A stretch of DNA of 64,000 bases from Spirochaetaceae bacterium (GTDB taxonomy: Bacteria > Spirochaetota > Spirochaetia > SZUA-6 > Bin103): the NCBI GenBank assembly GCA_028820215.1, contig JAPPKD010000050.1:1-64000 (forward strand). The letters are read 5' to 3'. The translations under genes and the position numbers were made by a program. The notes under the pieces were generated by a model. The model was given only the letters and a program-made list of their open reading frames with translations. It was not told where the DNA came from and did not search any database. Each line of letters begins with the position of its first letter. The stretch's first letter is position 1. Of the stretch, positions 42,638-51,407 are shown piece by piece.

Positions 42638-44083
42638 TCAGGCGTCGCGGACGTAGACGGCGAACAGGCGGGCGTCCTCGGCGCGGATGCCGCGGAAGTC
42701 CAGCTTGACCCGGTACGGGCCGAGCCGTGACGGCACGGTCGCGCCGGGCGGCCACCGCACCGGCACGTCCAGCCCGTCGGAGCCGATGACGGCGGCGTCG
42801 CTGCCCGAATAGCCGGCGATCGGCCGGAAGCGCTCGTCGACCAGCTCGACGGCGATCTGCGCGTGCGGCCCCAGGCCGCTCACGTTGAGGCTCACCGACG
42901 TGTCGCCGGTCGGCTCCAGCGCGCAGCTCAGGGCGTGCGGGGCCGGCAGCGGCAGCAGCGTCTTCTCGCGGAAGACCGACAGCGAGCCGAGCCGGTCGCG
43001 CTCCCAGGTCGCCAGCCGCACGTCGCTGCCCGCCCACAGCTCGTACCAGAACAGGGTGCGGTCGCCGCGGTTGAGCATCCCCTGGCCCTGCATCAGCGCC
43101 GGCGCGCTGCCGGGTGCCAGGCCGGGCTCCTCCAGGGCCGGTATGAACAGGAAGTCCGGGACCGGCTCGCGGAAGTCCAGCGCGTCCTGGCTGACCAGCA
43201 GCCCCAGGTCCATGGTGATGAAGCGGCGGTTGCCGCTCGGCGTGCCGTGCCACATGCCGTACACGCCCACGATCACATTGCCGCGGTCCCAGCAGCAGGT
43301 GCCCAGGTGCACCTCCTCGGCCGTGTTCCAGTTGTGCATCACCTGCCGCGGCGGCAGGTTGTCGCGCCGGAAGCCGAGCGCCGACGCCTGCGTCCAGTGC
43401 TCGAAGTCGTAGGACGCGAAGGTCACCAGCTTGCGCGCCCGGCCCCACTGCGAGCCGTGCCAGCCGAACTCGTCCTGGCCGTTGACGTAGTAGCAGCCGC
43501 CCCACCTGATCAGGCCGGCCATCTCCATCGGCGGGCCGACCGGGTTGAAGTCGGGCACCTCCCAGCGCAGCCCGTCGGCGCTGAAGGCGACCGCCAGCCC
43601 GTTTCCGTAGAGCCCCGACTCGATGCACATCTTGAAGCGCCGCGACGGGTCCGGATCGTCCGGGTCGTGGATGACCGGCGCGGCGCTGATGACCGGATCG
43701 CCGCCCAACAGGTCGACGATGTTGTTGTCGCGGCTGCCGCCGTACTCGACCAGGCCCAGCGACGGCTTCTCCCAGTGCTCGCCGTCCCGGCTGACGGCGT
43801 AGCAGATGCGCCGGCCGCCTTCGTCGAGCGATCCGCTGCTCTCGTACCACATGCGCAGCTCGCCATCGACCTCCGCGACCGCGCCGTAGTAGCGCACCCC
43901 GGCGTCGTCCGGAGCGCCCCGCGGGCCGCGGCCCACCACGATCGGGTTCGCCTCGCCCGGCTCCTTGCCGGGCACCAGGTCCAGCTTCAGGCCGGTGGTG
44001 TAGCGGAGGCTGTACTCGTCGAAGGCGAACAGGACCGCCTCGGCGACCGGTCCGTTGGTGCTGCCGTTGCGTACCTCGATCAC
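42638..44083 (-). CDS. Propeller protein A (GH32-like, with C-terminal beta-sandwich)
   Basis: A 481-residue protein of a family present four times in this window (also 44948, 59623, 62427). A five-bladed propeller carries YGAVAEVDGELRMWYESSG, ICYAVSRDGEHWEKPSLGLVEYGGSRDNNIV and DPSRRFKMCIES. The C-terminal beta-sandwich ends in the shared motif RVKLDFRGIRAEDARLFAVYV. It resembles clan-J glycosidases but without assignable catalytic acids. No signal peptide, so cytoplasmic. Followed upstream (13 bases) by a dioxygenase gene on the same strand, a pairing that suggests they act on the same sugar-derived substrate. Confidence 0.75.
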   Translation of the reverse strand: MIEVRNGSTNGPVAEAVLFAFDEYSLRYTTGLKLDLVPGKEPGEANPIVVGRGPRGAPDDAGVRYYGAVAEVDGELRMWYESSGSLDEGGRRICYAVSRDGEHWEKPSLGLVEYGGSRDNNIVDLLGGDPVISAAPVIHDPDDPDPSRRFKMCIESGLYGNGLAVAFSADGLRWEVPDFNPVGPPMEMAGLIRWGGCYYVNGQDEFGWHGSQWGRARKLVTFASYDFEHWTQASALGFRRDNLPPRQVMHNWNTAEEVHLGTCCWDRGNVIVGVYGMWHGTPSGNRRFITMDLGLLVSQDALDFREPVPDFLFIPALEEPGLAPGSAPALMQGQGMLNRGDRTLFWYELWAGSDVRLATWERDRLGSLSVFREKTLLPLPAPHALSCALEPTGDTSVSLNVSGLGPHAQIAVELVDERFRPIAGYSGSDAAVIGSDGLDVPVRWPPGATVPSRLGPYRVKLDFRGIRAEDARLFAVYVRDA

Positions 44084-44095
44084 GGGCGAGCCTGC

Positions 44096-44926
44096 CTACA
44101 CGCCGGCCGGAACGCCGAACGGCCGTCCCGAGATCACCGCCGGCATCGGCCAGACCGGGCCCTCGCGCACGGCGAACTTGTCGCCCAGACCGCACAGCCA
44201 CATGAACTGGCGGGCGGCGTCGCGCGAGCTGCGGTATTGCTCGCCGAAGCGGGGCTCCTCCAGCCAGTAGTTCGCGGTGGCGAAGTCGAATTCCGGCTCG
44301 CGGATCCAGTCGCGGGTGGGCGCCGCGGTGCGGTGATAGGTGGCGGTGAGCATGTGGCGCATGCCGGTGGCGGTCGCGTGGGCGCGCCGATGCCACGTGG
44401 CGTAGGCGGTGAAGTAGATGGTGCCGGCCGGCGCGGTCGACTTCCAGGTGCCGCGGATCGAGTCGTAGTGGGCCATGAAGCGGACCTGGTTGGTGACGTG
44501 GTGGGAGCCGGGGACGAACTCGGTCGGCCCCATCTCCTCCGGGCAGGCGGTCGGGTAGTAGAACCACTTCAGCGTGTTGAGCTGCCCGTCGAACATGGAG
44601 CCGCCGTCGATGTGCCACTGGTTGGCCGCCACCGGGCTGGCCTCCCGGAACCACGTGGACCAGTTGGGCAGCGCGAAGTTGGCGCCCAGCAGCGAGCGCG
44701 CGGCGCCCGCCGCCGCCGGGTTGCACAGCACCGACTCCACGAACCAGTCCTGCTCGGTGAAGGAGTGCATCTGGCGTCCGCCCCGGTCCCACTGCTCGTC
44801 CATGGCGGCCACCACCCGCTCGTTCACCTCGGGCGGCACGGCGGCTTCGATCATGTGGTAGCCGTTCTTGCAGAATTCGAGGACCTCCGTGTCGGTCAGC
44901 GTCGGTTCGCAATCATGGGTCTGCAT
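44096..44926 (-). CDS. Phytanoyl-CoA dioxygenase (PhyH)-family enzyme, second copy
   Basis: A 276-residue paralog of the enzyme at 1034-1885. Fe(II) ligands are H105 and D107 (NQWHIDGG) and H179 (YATWHRRAH). EEMGPTEFVPGSHH and DWIREPEFDFATANYW are conserved in both copies. Substrate unknown. Its start codon is seven bases after TATACT on the minus strand, inside a palindrome shared with the divergent propeller gene; no ribosome site is present. The downstream partner is propeller protein A. Confidence 0.9.
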   Translation of the reverse strand: MQTHDCEPTLTDTEVLEFCKNGYHMIEAAVPPEVNERVVAAMDEQWDRGGRQMHSFTEQDWFVESVLCNPAAAGAARSLLGANFALPNWSTWFREASPVAANQWHIDGGSMFDGQLNTLKWFYYPTACPEEMGPTEFVPGSHHVTNQVRFMAHYDSIRGTWKSTAPAGTIYFTAYATWHRRAHATATGMRHMLTATYHRTAAPTRDWIREPEFDFATANYWLEEPRFGEQYRSSRDAARQFMWLCGLGDKFAVREGPVWPMPAVISGRPFGVPAGV

Positions 44927-44947
44927 GGAGCCGAGTATACTCGCTGC
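44927..44947. promoter_or_regulatory. 21-bp divergent leaderless promoter with shared palindromic -10
   Basis: Only 21 bases separate two divergent start codons. CGAGTATACTCG (44932-44943) is a perfect 12-bp palindrome giving TATACT on both strands, six bases before the plus ATG (44948) and seven before the minus ATG (44926). There is no room for untranslated leaders. CTGCATGG flanks it as a direct repeat covering both starts. Confidence 0.7.
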
Positions 44948-46471
44948 ATGGCAGTCATCTCGCACGACATGGACAACTTCAACCTGGCGGTGAACACGCA
45001 CGTGGACCCGCGCCGCGCGGAGGCGGTGCCGGTCGGCGACGACCGCCAGCTCCTGGTGGACGACTTCTTCCTGGCCATGGGCCGCGGCCACGAGCAGTAC
45101 CCGCGCAACATCGCCTGGACCCTGGGCAGCGTGGACAAGCACGGCGCGCCGCTGTTCGAGGGCGGGCAGCCGTGGGAGGACAGCTCCGCCTGGCTGACCG
45201 TGCTGAAGGACGAGGGGCGCTACCGCATGTGGTACAACACCTACCACCCGGAGGCGCGCCGCGGCCTGTTTCTGAGCTACGCGGAGTCCGACGACGGCGT
45301 GGAGTTCACGCGCCGCGAGCTGGGCCTGGTCGAGGTGGCCGGCTCCACGCGCAACAACGTCGTCTTCGACGGCGGCCTGGCGGGCATCTCGCCCGAGTCG
45401 GGCAACGTCTTCATCGACCCCAACGCGCTCGACGGCGAGCGCTACAAGCTGATCTACACCGACTGGTGGGGGCCGGAGGTCCACGAGCTGCCGTTCACGC
45501 ACAACGTGGGCATGCTGCGCGGCGCCGCTTCGCCCGACGGCCTCTCCTGGACCCGCTACTACGACAACTTCCTGGGCAAGTACTGCGACTCCCAGAACAG
45601 CGCCTGCTGGGACCGGACCATAGGCCGCTACGTCGCCTATCACCGCGCCATCGCCGAGCACGCGTCGCTGTCCGCCGGCGGCGTGAGCATCCGCGGCGAG
45701 GGGCGCGGGCGCGCGGTCGGCCGGCTGGAGTCGGTCGACTACCGCACCTGGGAGAGCACCGGCATCGCGCTGCAGGCCGATTTCCACGACACCATGGACA
45801 CCGACATCTACAACAGCGCCTACGCGCACTACCCGTACTCGCCCAACCTGCACTTCATGTTCCCGTCCTTCTACCGTCACTACGAGGGGACCTTCGAGGT
45901 GCAGGTCTGCACCAGCCGCGACAACCGGCACTGGTTCCGCGCCAACCGCGACACCTTCGTCCCGTTGGGCGCGCCCGGCGAGTACGACTGCTTCATCGTG
46001 TCGGTCGCCCCCGGCTTCGTGGCCATCGACGACGACACGCTGGCGCTCTACTACCGCTCGGGCGACGGCCCGCACGGCGGCTCCAAGCCGATCGAGCTGG
46101 GCTACCAGTCCCGCAGCCGCGTGAGCCGCGTCACCTTCAAGCGCGACCGCATCATCGGCATCGAGGCAGGCTCGGATCGGGGCCAGTTCATCACCCGGCC
46201 GCTGACGTTCACCGGGTCGCAGTTGCAGATGAACCTGGAGACGCTGGGGCCGGAGGCGGAGCTGACCGCGCAGCTCGTGTCCGTGGAATCGGGCGAGCCG
46301 GTCGAAGGGTTCGGCTTCGACGACTGCCGGCCGCTGCGCGCCGACGCGCTCGACGGCGTGATCGGCTGGGGCGGCCGCGACCGGCTGCCGGCAGAGCTTG
46401 CGGGCCGGCCGGTGCGGCTCCACGTGCGGCTGCGCTCCGCCCGGCTGTACGCGTTCCAGTTCGCCGCCTGA
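44948..46471 (+). CDS. Propeller protein B (GH32-like, with C-terminal beta-sandwich)
   Basis: A 507-residue member of the same family as propeller A. The N-terminal LLVDDFFLAMGRGHEQYPRN and blades LKDEGRYRMWYNTYH, SYAESDDGVEFTRRELGLVEVAGSTRNNVV and DPNALDGERYKLIYTDWW are typical of propeller proteins formerly grouped with GH32. The C-terminal domain has LQMNLETLGPEAEL, PVEGFGFDDCRPLRAD and ends ARLYAFQFAA. Catalytic acids not assignable. Divergent from the PhyH gene and followed after 37 bases by an amidohydrolase. No signal peptide. Confidence 0.78.
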   Translation: MAVISHDMDNFNLAVNTHVDPRRAEAVPVGDDRQLLVDDFFLAMGRGHEQYPRNIAWTLGSVDKHGAPLFEGGQPWEDSSAWLTVLKDEGRYRMWYNTYHPEARRGLFLSYAESDDGVEFTRRELGLVEVAGSTRNNVVFDGGLAGISPESGNVFIDPNALDGERYKLIYTDWWGPEVHELPFTHNVGMLRGAASPDGLSWTRYYDNFLGKYCDSQNSACWDRTIGRYVAYHRAIAEHASLSAGGVSIRGEGRGRAVGRLESVDYRTWESTGIALQADFHDTMDTDIYNSAYAHYPYSPNLHFMFPSFYRHYEGTFEVQVCTSRDNRHWFRANRDTFVPLGAPGEYDCFIVSVAPGFVAIDDDTLALYYRSGDGPHGGSKPIELGYQSRSRVSRVTFKRDRIIGIEAGSDRGQFITRPLTFTGSQLQMNLETLGPEAELTAQLVSVESGEPVEGFGFDDCRPLRADALDGVIGWGGRDRLPAELAGRPVRLHVRLRSARLYAFQFAA

Positions 46472-46508
46472 GCGCCGGCCGGGCTGCGGAATCTGCTATC
46501 GTGACCCT

Positions 46509-47366
46509 ATGGACCGCATAGTCGATACGCACTGCCACTTCTGGTGGCGGGAAACGAACAGTTGGCTCGACTCCGGCTGGGAGATCCTCTACCAGGACTA
46601 CACGCCGGTCGAGCACCAGGCCGCCTCCCGGCCGGTGGGGGTGACCCGCTGCGTGATCGTCGAGGCCGGCGACACCGACGTCGACAACCAGACCATCATC
46701 GACTTCGCCGCGGAGTTCGACTTCGTGGGCGGCCTGATCCTGCGCGCCGACCTCGACGACCCCGGCCTGGGACACAGGCTCGACGAGTGGCAGAAGCTGC
46801 CCAAGTTCCGCGGCATGCGCATGAACTTCGAAGCGCATCCCGATCCCGGCATCGCCACCAAGCCGGCGGTGATCTCCGGGCTCCGGGAGCTGGCGCGGCG
46901 CGGACTCATCCACGACTTCCTGCCGCTGGTGCGTCACCTGGACGGCATCGCCACCGCGATCGAGCAGGTGCCGGACCTCAAGTGCATCATCGAGCACTAC
47001 GGCAAGCCGGACTTCGACGGCACGCTGGAGCCCGCGTGGGAGCAGGCGATGCGCCGCATCGCGCGCGACACGGGCGCGTTCTGCAAGCTGTCACTGTCGC
47101 CGCAGGTGACCCGCATCCAGGAGTACCTGGACCACCCGAAGCAGGGCTGGCCGATCGAGGCGATGCGCCAGTACACCGCCCTCTACCTGGAAGAGCTGGG
47201 GCCGGACCGGCTGATCTGGGGCAGCGACTGGCCGGTGGCGCTCTTGACCACCGACTACGCGGGCATGCTCGCCACCCACCGCGAGCTGCTCGGCCCCCTG
47301 GATCCGGAGGTGGAGTTCAAGCTGTTCCGCACCAACGCGGAGGCGTTCTACAACGTAACCGCGTAG
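46509..47366 (+). CDS. Amidohydrolase 2-family metal hydrolase
   Basis: A 285-residue amidohydrolase-superfamily barrel. The N-terminal metal motif is DTHCHFWW (normally D-x-H-x-H), followed by MRMNFEA, IIEHYGKPDF and WGSDWPVA with the final aspartate. Relatives hydrolyse lactones (for example L-rhamnono- or L-fucono-lactone) or decarboxylate; a sugar-lactonase role would suit the neighbourhood. The ATG at 46509 lies six bases after TATCGT with no ribosome site, again a leaderless layout. Confidence 0.88.
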   Translation: MDRIVDTHCHFWWRETNSWLDSGWEILYQDYTPVEHQAASRPVGVTRCVIVEAGDTDVDNQTIIDFAAEFDFVGGLILRADLDDPGLGHRLDEWQKLPKFRGMRMNFEAHPDPGIATKPAVISGLRELARRGLIHDFLPLVRHLDGIATAIEQVPDLKCIIEHYGKPDFDGTLEPAWEQAMRRIARDTGAFCKLSLSPQVTRIQEYLDHPKQGWPIEAMRQYTALYLEELGPDRLIWGSDWPVALLTTDYAGMLATHRELLGPLDPEVEFKLFRTNAEAFYNVTA

Positions 47367-47404
47367 CCGATAATCGAGGCTGACCGTCTTGATGAGCCGG
47401 ATTT

Positions 47405-47443
47405 ACCATGAAAAATGCATAGTCAACTGTGGATTTTCATGGT
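47405..47443. repeat. 10-bp inverted repeat downstream of the amidohydrolase
   Basis: ACCATGAAAA (47405-47414) and TTTTCATGGT (47434-47443) are perfect reverse complements separated by 19 bases, in an AT-rich patch. It may be a terminator for the amidohydrolase. More interestingly, it resembles the TTTTC-box operator pattern upstream of the DUF4143 ATPase, since an ATPase-like remnant follows. Confidence 0.6.
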
Positions 47444-47454
47444 GTAGTCCCTCG

Positions 47455-47613
47455 ATGACGATCGCCTGCCGGGACCTGTCGCTGGACGCTCTCGACGTGG
47501 TGTATCCGGGACCAATGCGCTACGCGATAGGCGACCGCATCACCGCCGTCCCCGCACGCGAGCGGTATCAGCTCCCTGCGACTCCTGCTGCTCCTGCACC
47601 TGCCAGAGGCTGA
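47455..47613 (+). pseudogene. Possible 3' remnant of a DUF4143/AAA ATPase gene
   Basis: The frame encodes a fragment DLSLDALDVVYPGPMRYAIG followed by DRITAVP. In my judgement this resembles the end of a DUF4143-type ATPase (a final 'vvyPG...y.l...i.avP' strand-loop). No ATPase core precedes it, so an internal deletion joined a promoter-like repeat to the gene's end. The tail overlaps the 3' end of the oxidoreductase gene on the other strand. Tentative. Confidence 0.4.
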
Positions 47614-48907
47614 GGCTCAGGGAGGGGGGAACCTCGACGTTGTCGAAGGAGATCATCTCGTCCTCGGCGATGTCGGCCGTGGCGACCGCGCCGTGGGTGA
47701 GCGCCATCGGCACCAGGTTCTCCGCGCGCGCGGCGTCGTGCCGTTCGGCCATGCCGTAGACGGTGTAACCGCCTTCGCCGTCGAGCGTCTCCCCGGCCCG
47801 TAGCGGGCGCTTGGCGGCGGCCACCACCTCCGCGGCGCGGCAGGTGGGGGCGCCCACGTCGTCGCCCAGCACCGCCATGCGCGCCAGCCCGAGCGGCATC
47901 TCGTGTCCGACGAAGTGCTGCGGCCGGTAGATCATCGCGTAGCCTGAGCGCTTGCCGATGATCATGCCGGTGATGTCACCGTAGGAGGCGAGCGATTCGT
48001 TGACCTCGCGCGTCGGTCCGTCGATCACGGCGAACAGGCCTCCGCGGATGGAGCGCTCCACGAAGGTGTCGTCCGGATGGATCGCGCTGACCGCCTCGAC
48101 CACGCCCTCCCGGTTCAGGATGCCGCCTTTCTCCTTCGAGGCGAGCACGTCCGGGATCTCGCGCAGGTCGGCGGTCGGGAAGTGCAGCCCGCGCACGTCG
48201 GGCTGCAGCCCGGTCATGTTGGCCAGCGCCACCACCTCGATCGAGTGCTTGGTGCCGTCCAGGAACGACCCGAACATCTGCGCGTTGTAGTCCTTGCCGG
48301 TGAAGCCGTAGACGCCCGGCACGTCATCCGGGTTCATCTTGCGGAAACTCTGCGTGAAGCGCGTGCCCTTGCCGGCCGCCACCAGGCGGAAGCCGAGCGT
48401 GCGCGCCCAGTCGCAGAGCTCGGCGGCGAGCGCCGGCTCGTCGCCGTAGGCCAGGCTGTAGATCACCCCGGCGGCCTGGGCGAGCCTGCGCAGGTGGTAG
48501 CCTACCAGCACGTCGGCCTCGACCGTTACCATGGCCAGGTGCTTGCGGGCCAGAATCGCTCGGTAGGCGTGGCGCACTCCCACCTCCACCAGTCCGGTCG
48601 CCTCGATGACGATGTCGACGGGGCTGTCGATCAGCGCCCCGGCATCGGCGGTGACTACCGGCGTGCCGGCGGCCACGGCATCGGCGACCTGATCGGCCGA
48701 GGAGGCCCGCAGCGGTTCGTCGTCAGCTCCCGCACCCAGCACCGCGGCGGCCGCCTCCACGCGCAGGTCGGCGATCACCGCCAGCCGCATGCCGGGCATG
48801 TGCCGGATCTGGCCGGCGATCTGGGAGCCGAAGGTGCCGATGCCGATCAGCCCGATCCTGACCGGCGTTCCGTGTCGCTCGCGCGCGACCATTCGCTCGT
48901 ACAGCAT
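47540..48907 (-). CDS. NAD(P)-dependent oxidoreductase with C-terminal SAF domain (homoserine-dehydrogenase-like)
   Basis: A 455-residue protein with an N-terminal Rossmann fold (VRIGLIGIGTFGSQIAGQI) and a homoserine-dehydrogenase-like middle part (VDIVIEATGLVEVGVRHAYRAI, MVTVEADVLVGYHL, YGDEPALAAELCDWARTLG). It ends with an SAF-type domain (AKRPLRAGETLDGEGGYTVYG). Relatives act in catabolism of sugar acids and branched sugars. The start at 48907 lies seven bases after TACCCT on the minus strand, with no ribosome site. It is divergent from an aldo/keto reductase gene with 47 bases between. Confidence 0.85.
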   Translation of the reverse strand: MLYERMVARERHGTPVRIGLIGIGTFGSQIAGQIRHMPGMRLAVIADLRVEAAAAVLGAGADDEPLRASSADQVADAVAAGTPVVTADAGALIDSPVDIVIEATGLVEVGVRHAYRAILARKHLAMVTVEADVLVGYHLRRLAQAAGVIYSLAYGDEPALAAELCDWARTLGFRLVAAGKGTRFTQSFRKMNPDDVPGVYGFTGKDYNAQMFGSFLDGTKHSIEVVALANMTGLQPDVRGLHFPTADLREIPDVLASKEKGGILNREGVVEAVSAIHPDDTFVERSIRGGLFAVIDGPTREVNESLASYGDITGMIIGKRSGYAMIYRPQHFVGHEMPLGLARMAVLGDDVGAPTCRAAEVVAAAKRPLRAGETLDGEGGYTVYGMAERHDAARAENLVPMALTHGAVATADIAEDEMISFDNVEVPPSLSLSLWQVQEQQESQGADTARVRGRR

Positions 48908-48954
48908 GCGGGCGAGGGTAGTGGCACCGCCGCGCCGCCCACAAGCGGACCGTC

Positions 48955-49938
48955 ATGACGCGGCGCCCGTTCGGAGCCCTGGGCGAGGTGAGCGCGCTCA
49001 CGCTGGGCGGCGCGGGCCTGATGGGCGGCTGGGGGCACGCCCCCGACCTGGACGAGGCGGTCGCAACGATCCGCGCTGCCGTCGATGCCGGCGTCGACCA
49101 CATCGACGTGGCCCCGGGCTACGGCGACGGCGGCGCCGAACGGGCGGTGGGCGCCGCGTTCGGCGGCGCGCTGCCGGCCGGGGTGCAGATCTCGACCAAG
49201 GTGCCGCTGGACCGGCCTTCGCCGGGAGCCGCGCCTGGCCTGATCGAGCGCAGCCTGAACGCCAGCCTGGAGCGCCTGCGGCTGCCGCGTGTCGATCTGC
49301 TGCTCACCCACTGCTGGCTTCTGCCTGACGGAGAGGAAGGTGCCGGCCGTTCGGGAGTGCCGTTCCGGGACTACGTGCAGGAGGTGCGACCGGCGCTCGA
49401 AAGGCTCGTGGCGGACGGCCGCATCGGCGCATGGGGCATCAGCGGCATCGGCGCACCCGTGACCGTGCAGCAGGCGCTGCTGGCGCGTCCCCGGCCCGCG
49501 GCCGTGCAGGCGATCGCCAACGTGCTGAGCTCGGCCGGCGAGGAGGTGCCGTTCCGCGGACCCTCGACCGGATCGGTCGCGGTCGCGGCCGCCGCAGCCG
49601 GCGTTCCCGTGATCGGCATCCGCGCGGTCGGCCGCGGTGCGCTGGCCGACGTGCTCGACAAGCAGGTCGACGACGATCATCCCATCGCCGTCGACTACCG
49701 GCGCGCGGCCGGTCTCCGAAGTCTGGCACGGGCGCGTGGCGTACCGGCGGCCCGCTTGGCCTACCGGTACGCCCTGTCGCTCCCGGAGGTGGCAACGGTC
49801 GCGATCGGCGTGCGCAACCGCGCCGAGCTGGCGGACGCGCTCGCCGCCGAACGTGACGGCGTGCTGGACGCCGCGGACACGCTGTCATTGCGCGACGCAT
49901 GTCGCCACCATGGCGGCGGTGAGGTGACTTCGGAATGA
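48955..49938 (+). CDS. Aldo/keto reductase
   Basis: A 327-residue NADPH-dependent aldo/keto reductase barrel. The catalytic tetrad is visible: aspartate and tyrosine in DHIDVAPGYGDGG, lysine in ISTKVPL and histidine in DLLLTHCW. The family includes L-fucose and D-threo-aldose dehydrogenases. The ATG overlaps no upstream gene; its 3' end overlaps the GH4 gene by 4 bases (ATGA), so the two are translated together. Probably oxidises a sugar released or modified by the GH4 partner. Confidence 0.9.
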   Translation: MTRRPFGALGEVSALTLGGAGLMGGWGHAPDLDEAVATIRAAVDAGVDHIDVAPGYGDGGAERAVGAAFGGALPAGVQISTKVPLDRPSPGAAPGLIERSLNASLERLRLPRVDLLLTHCWLLPDGEEGAGRSGVPFRDYVQEVRPALERLVADGRIGAWGISGIGAPVTVQQALLARPRPAAVQAIANVLSSAGEEVPFRGPSTGSVAVAAAAAGVPVIGIRAVGRGALADVLDKQVDDDHPIAVDYRRAAGLRSLARARGVPAARLAYRYALSLPEVATVAIGVRNRAELADALAAERDGVLDAADTLSLRDACRHHGGGEVTSE

Positions 49939-51320
49939 GCAAGACGATGGTGCTGGCGGTCATCGGCGGGGGCAGCTCGCAGTGGATGATCTCGCTGATG
50001 AAGGACGTCTACCTGCTGGACGCGGTGGACGGTGGCGAGATCCGGCTGGTGGATCCGGACCGCGGCGGGGCAGCGGCGGTCGCGTCCATGCTGGCCCGCT
50101 TCAACGCGGAGCGCGGCAAGGACTACCGCATCTCCGTGTGTGACGACCGGGCGGAGGCGCTCGGCGGCGCCGACTTCGTGATGACCACCTTCAGCCCGGG
50201 CAGCATGGACGCCTTCGAGTACGACCTGGAGATCCCCATCCGCTACGGCATCCGCCAGCCGGTCTCCATGACGGTGGGTCCCGCCGGCATCTCGGCGGCG
50301 CTGCGCACCGTGCCGGTCGCCGCAGAGGTCGTGGAGGACATGGAGCGGCACTGCCCGGGCGCTTGGCTGCTGAACGTCACCAATCCCATGAGCGCCGTGA
50401 CGCGGGCCATGAACCTGGCCGCCGACAGCGTGCACGTGGTGGGACTCTGCCACGAGTTCCATGCGTTCCCGGCCCTGGCCGCCGCCATCCTGGACCTGCA
50501 CCCGCCGGCGGAGCTCAACGTGGTCGAGCAACTCTACCGGTGGCTGCCGGAGCAGGGGCTGCGCTATGCGGTGGCCGGCATCAACCACTTCATCTGGATC
50601 GTGGCCGCCGAGCTGAACGGCCGCGACGTGCTGCCGGACATCCGCCGCTTCGCGCGCGAGCACCGCGACCTGGCGCCGGCCGGTGCGCCGTACAGCATGA
50701 GCAACCGCCACGCCGCCAAGCTGGCGCTGTGCCGGACCTTCGGCTACCTGCCGCTGGCCGGCGACCGCCACCTGGTGGAGTTCTGGCCTCACCTGTGCAA
50801 CGTGCGCAACGGCTATGCCATGCGCTACGCGGTGGAGAAGACGACGGTCGACTCGCGCCGCCACCGCCGCGAGCAGAACCGCGCGCGCGTGCAGCGCATC
50901 GCCGCCGGCACGGAGGAGATGGACTGGACCCGCAGCGGCGAGGAGATGACCGAGGTCATGCACGCCATCCTCACCGGCGGCAGCACCACGGCCATCCTCA
51001 ACCTGCCCAACCAGGGACAGGTCGGAAACCTTCCGCGCGACGCCATCGTGGAGACCCTGGCGACGGTCACCGGCGAGCAGCCGGTCGAACCTCAGTCGTG
51101 CGGCGAGCTCCCCGGCGCCGTGGGTTCGCTCTGCCGGCTGCACGTCGACGTGCAGGAGATGACCGTGCAGGCGGCCCTGCGGGGCGACCGCGAGCTGCTG
51201 GTGGAGGCGCTGTCGCTGGACCCGATGTGCGCGGGCGCCGACTTCGCGGAGATCGGCGATCTGGCCGACGAGCTGTTGGCCGCCAATCGCCGTTGGTTGC
51301 CGCGCTTCTTCGCCTTCTGA
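49935..51320 (+). CDS. Glycoside hydrolase family 4 (NAD- and metal-dependent) enzyme
   Basis: A 461-residue GH4 protein. The dinucleotide-binding loop is AVIGGGSSQWMISLM, the asparagine motif is LLNVTNPMSAVTRAM, the metal-binding pair is C172-H173 in VGLCHEFH, and H218 lies in AGINHFIW. GH4 enzymes cleave alpha- or beta-glycosides, including glucuronides, by an oxidation-elimination mechanism needing NAD+ and Mn2+. Which sugar is not clear. Cytoplasmic; coupled to the upstream aldo/keto reductase. Confidence 0.92.
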   Translation: MSKTMVLAVIGGGSSQWMISLMKDVYLLDAVDGGEIRLVDPDRGGAAAVASMLARFNAERGKDYRISVCDDRAEALGGADFVMTTFSPGSMDAFEYDLEIPIRYGIRQPVSMTVGPAGISAALRTVPVAAEVVEDMERHCPGAWLLNVTNPMSAVTRAMNLAADSVHVVGLCHEFHAFPALAAAILDLHPPAELNVVEQLYRWLPEQGLRYAVAGINHFIWIVAAELNGRDVLPDIRRFAREHRDLAPAGAPYSMSNRHAAKLALCRTFGYLPLAGDRHLVEFWPHLCNVRNGYAMRYAVEKTTVDSRRHRREQNRARVQRIAAGTEEMDWTRSGEEMTEVMHAILTGGSTTAILNLPNQGQVGNLPRDAIVETLATVTGEQPVEPQSCGELPGAVGSLCRLHVDVQEMTVQAALRGDRELLVEALSLDPMCAGADFAEIGDLADELLAANRRWLPRFFAF

Positions 51321-51336
51321 CCACGCCGTCGCGGTA

Positions 51337-51365
51337 TTGCCGCTCAAGAAAAGAACTATTATTCT
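51337..51365 (+). promoter_or_regulatory. Promoter of the repeat lipoprotein gene
   Basis: TTGCCG (51337-51342), 17 bases, TATTCT (51360-51365), in an AT-rich patch unlike the surrounding DNA. A leader of about 35 bases and TTGGAGAGG precede the ATG at 51408. This gene, unlike several neighbours, has a conventional leader and ribosome site. Confidence 0.65.
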
Positions 51366-51407
51366 GTCCTCGCCAGATTGGCAATTCTTTTTTTGGAGAG
51401 GATTTCG

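Noticed and set aside
42863..44940. Long open frame on the plus strand opposite propeller A and the PhyH gene
   Set aside because: Composition is the reverse-strand shadow typical of GC-rich genes (His, Arg, Gln, Val-rich), with no family resemblance; the minus-strand genes have clear motifs.
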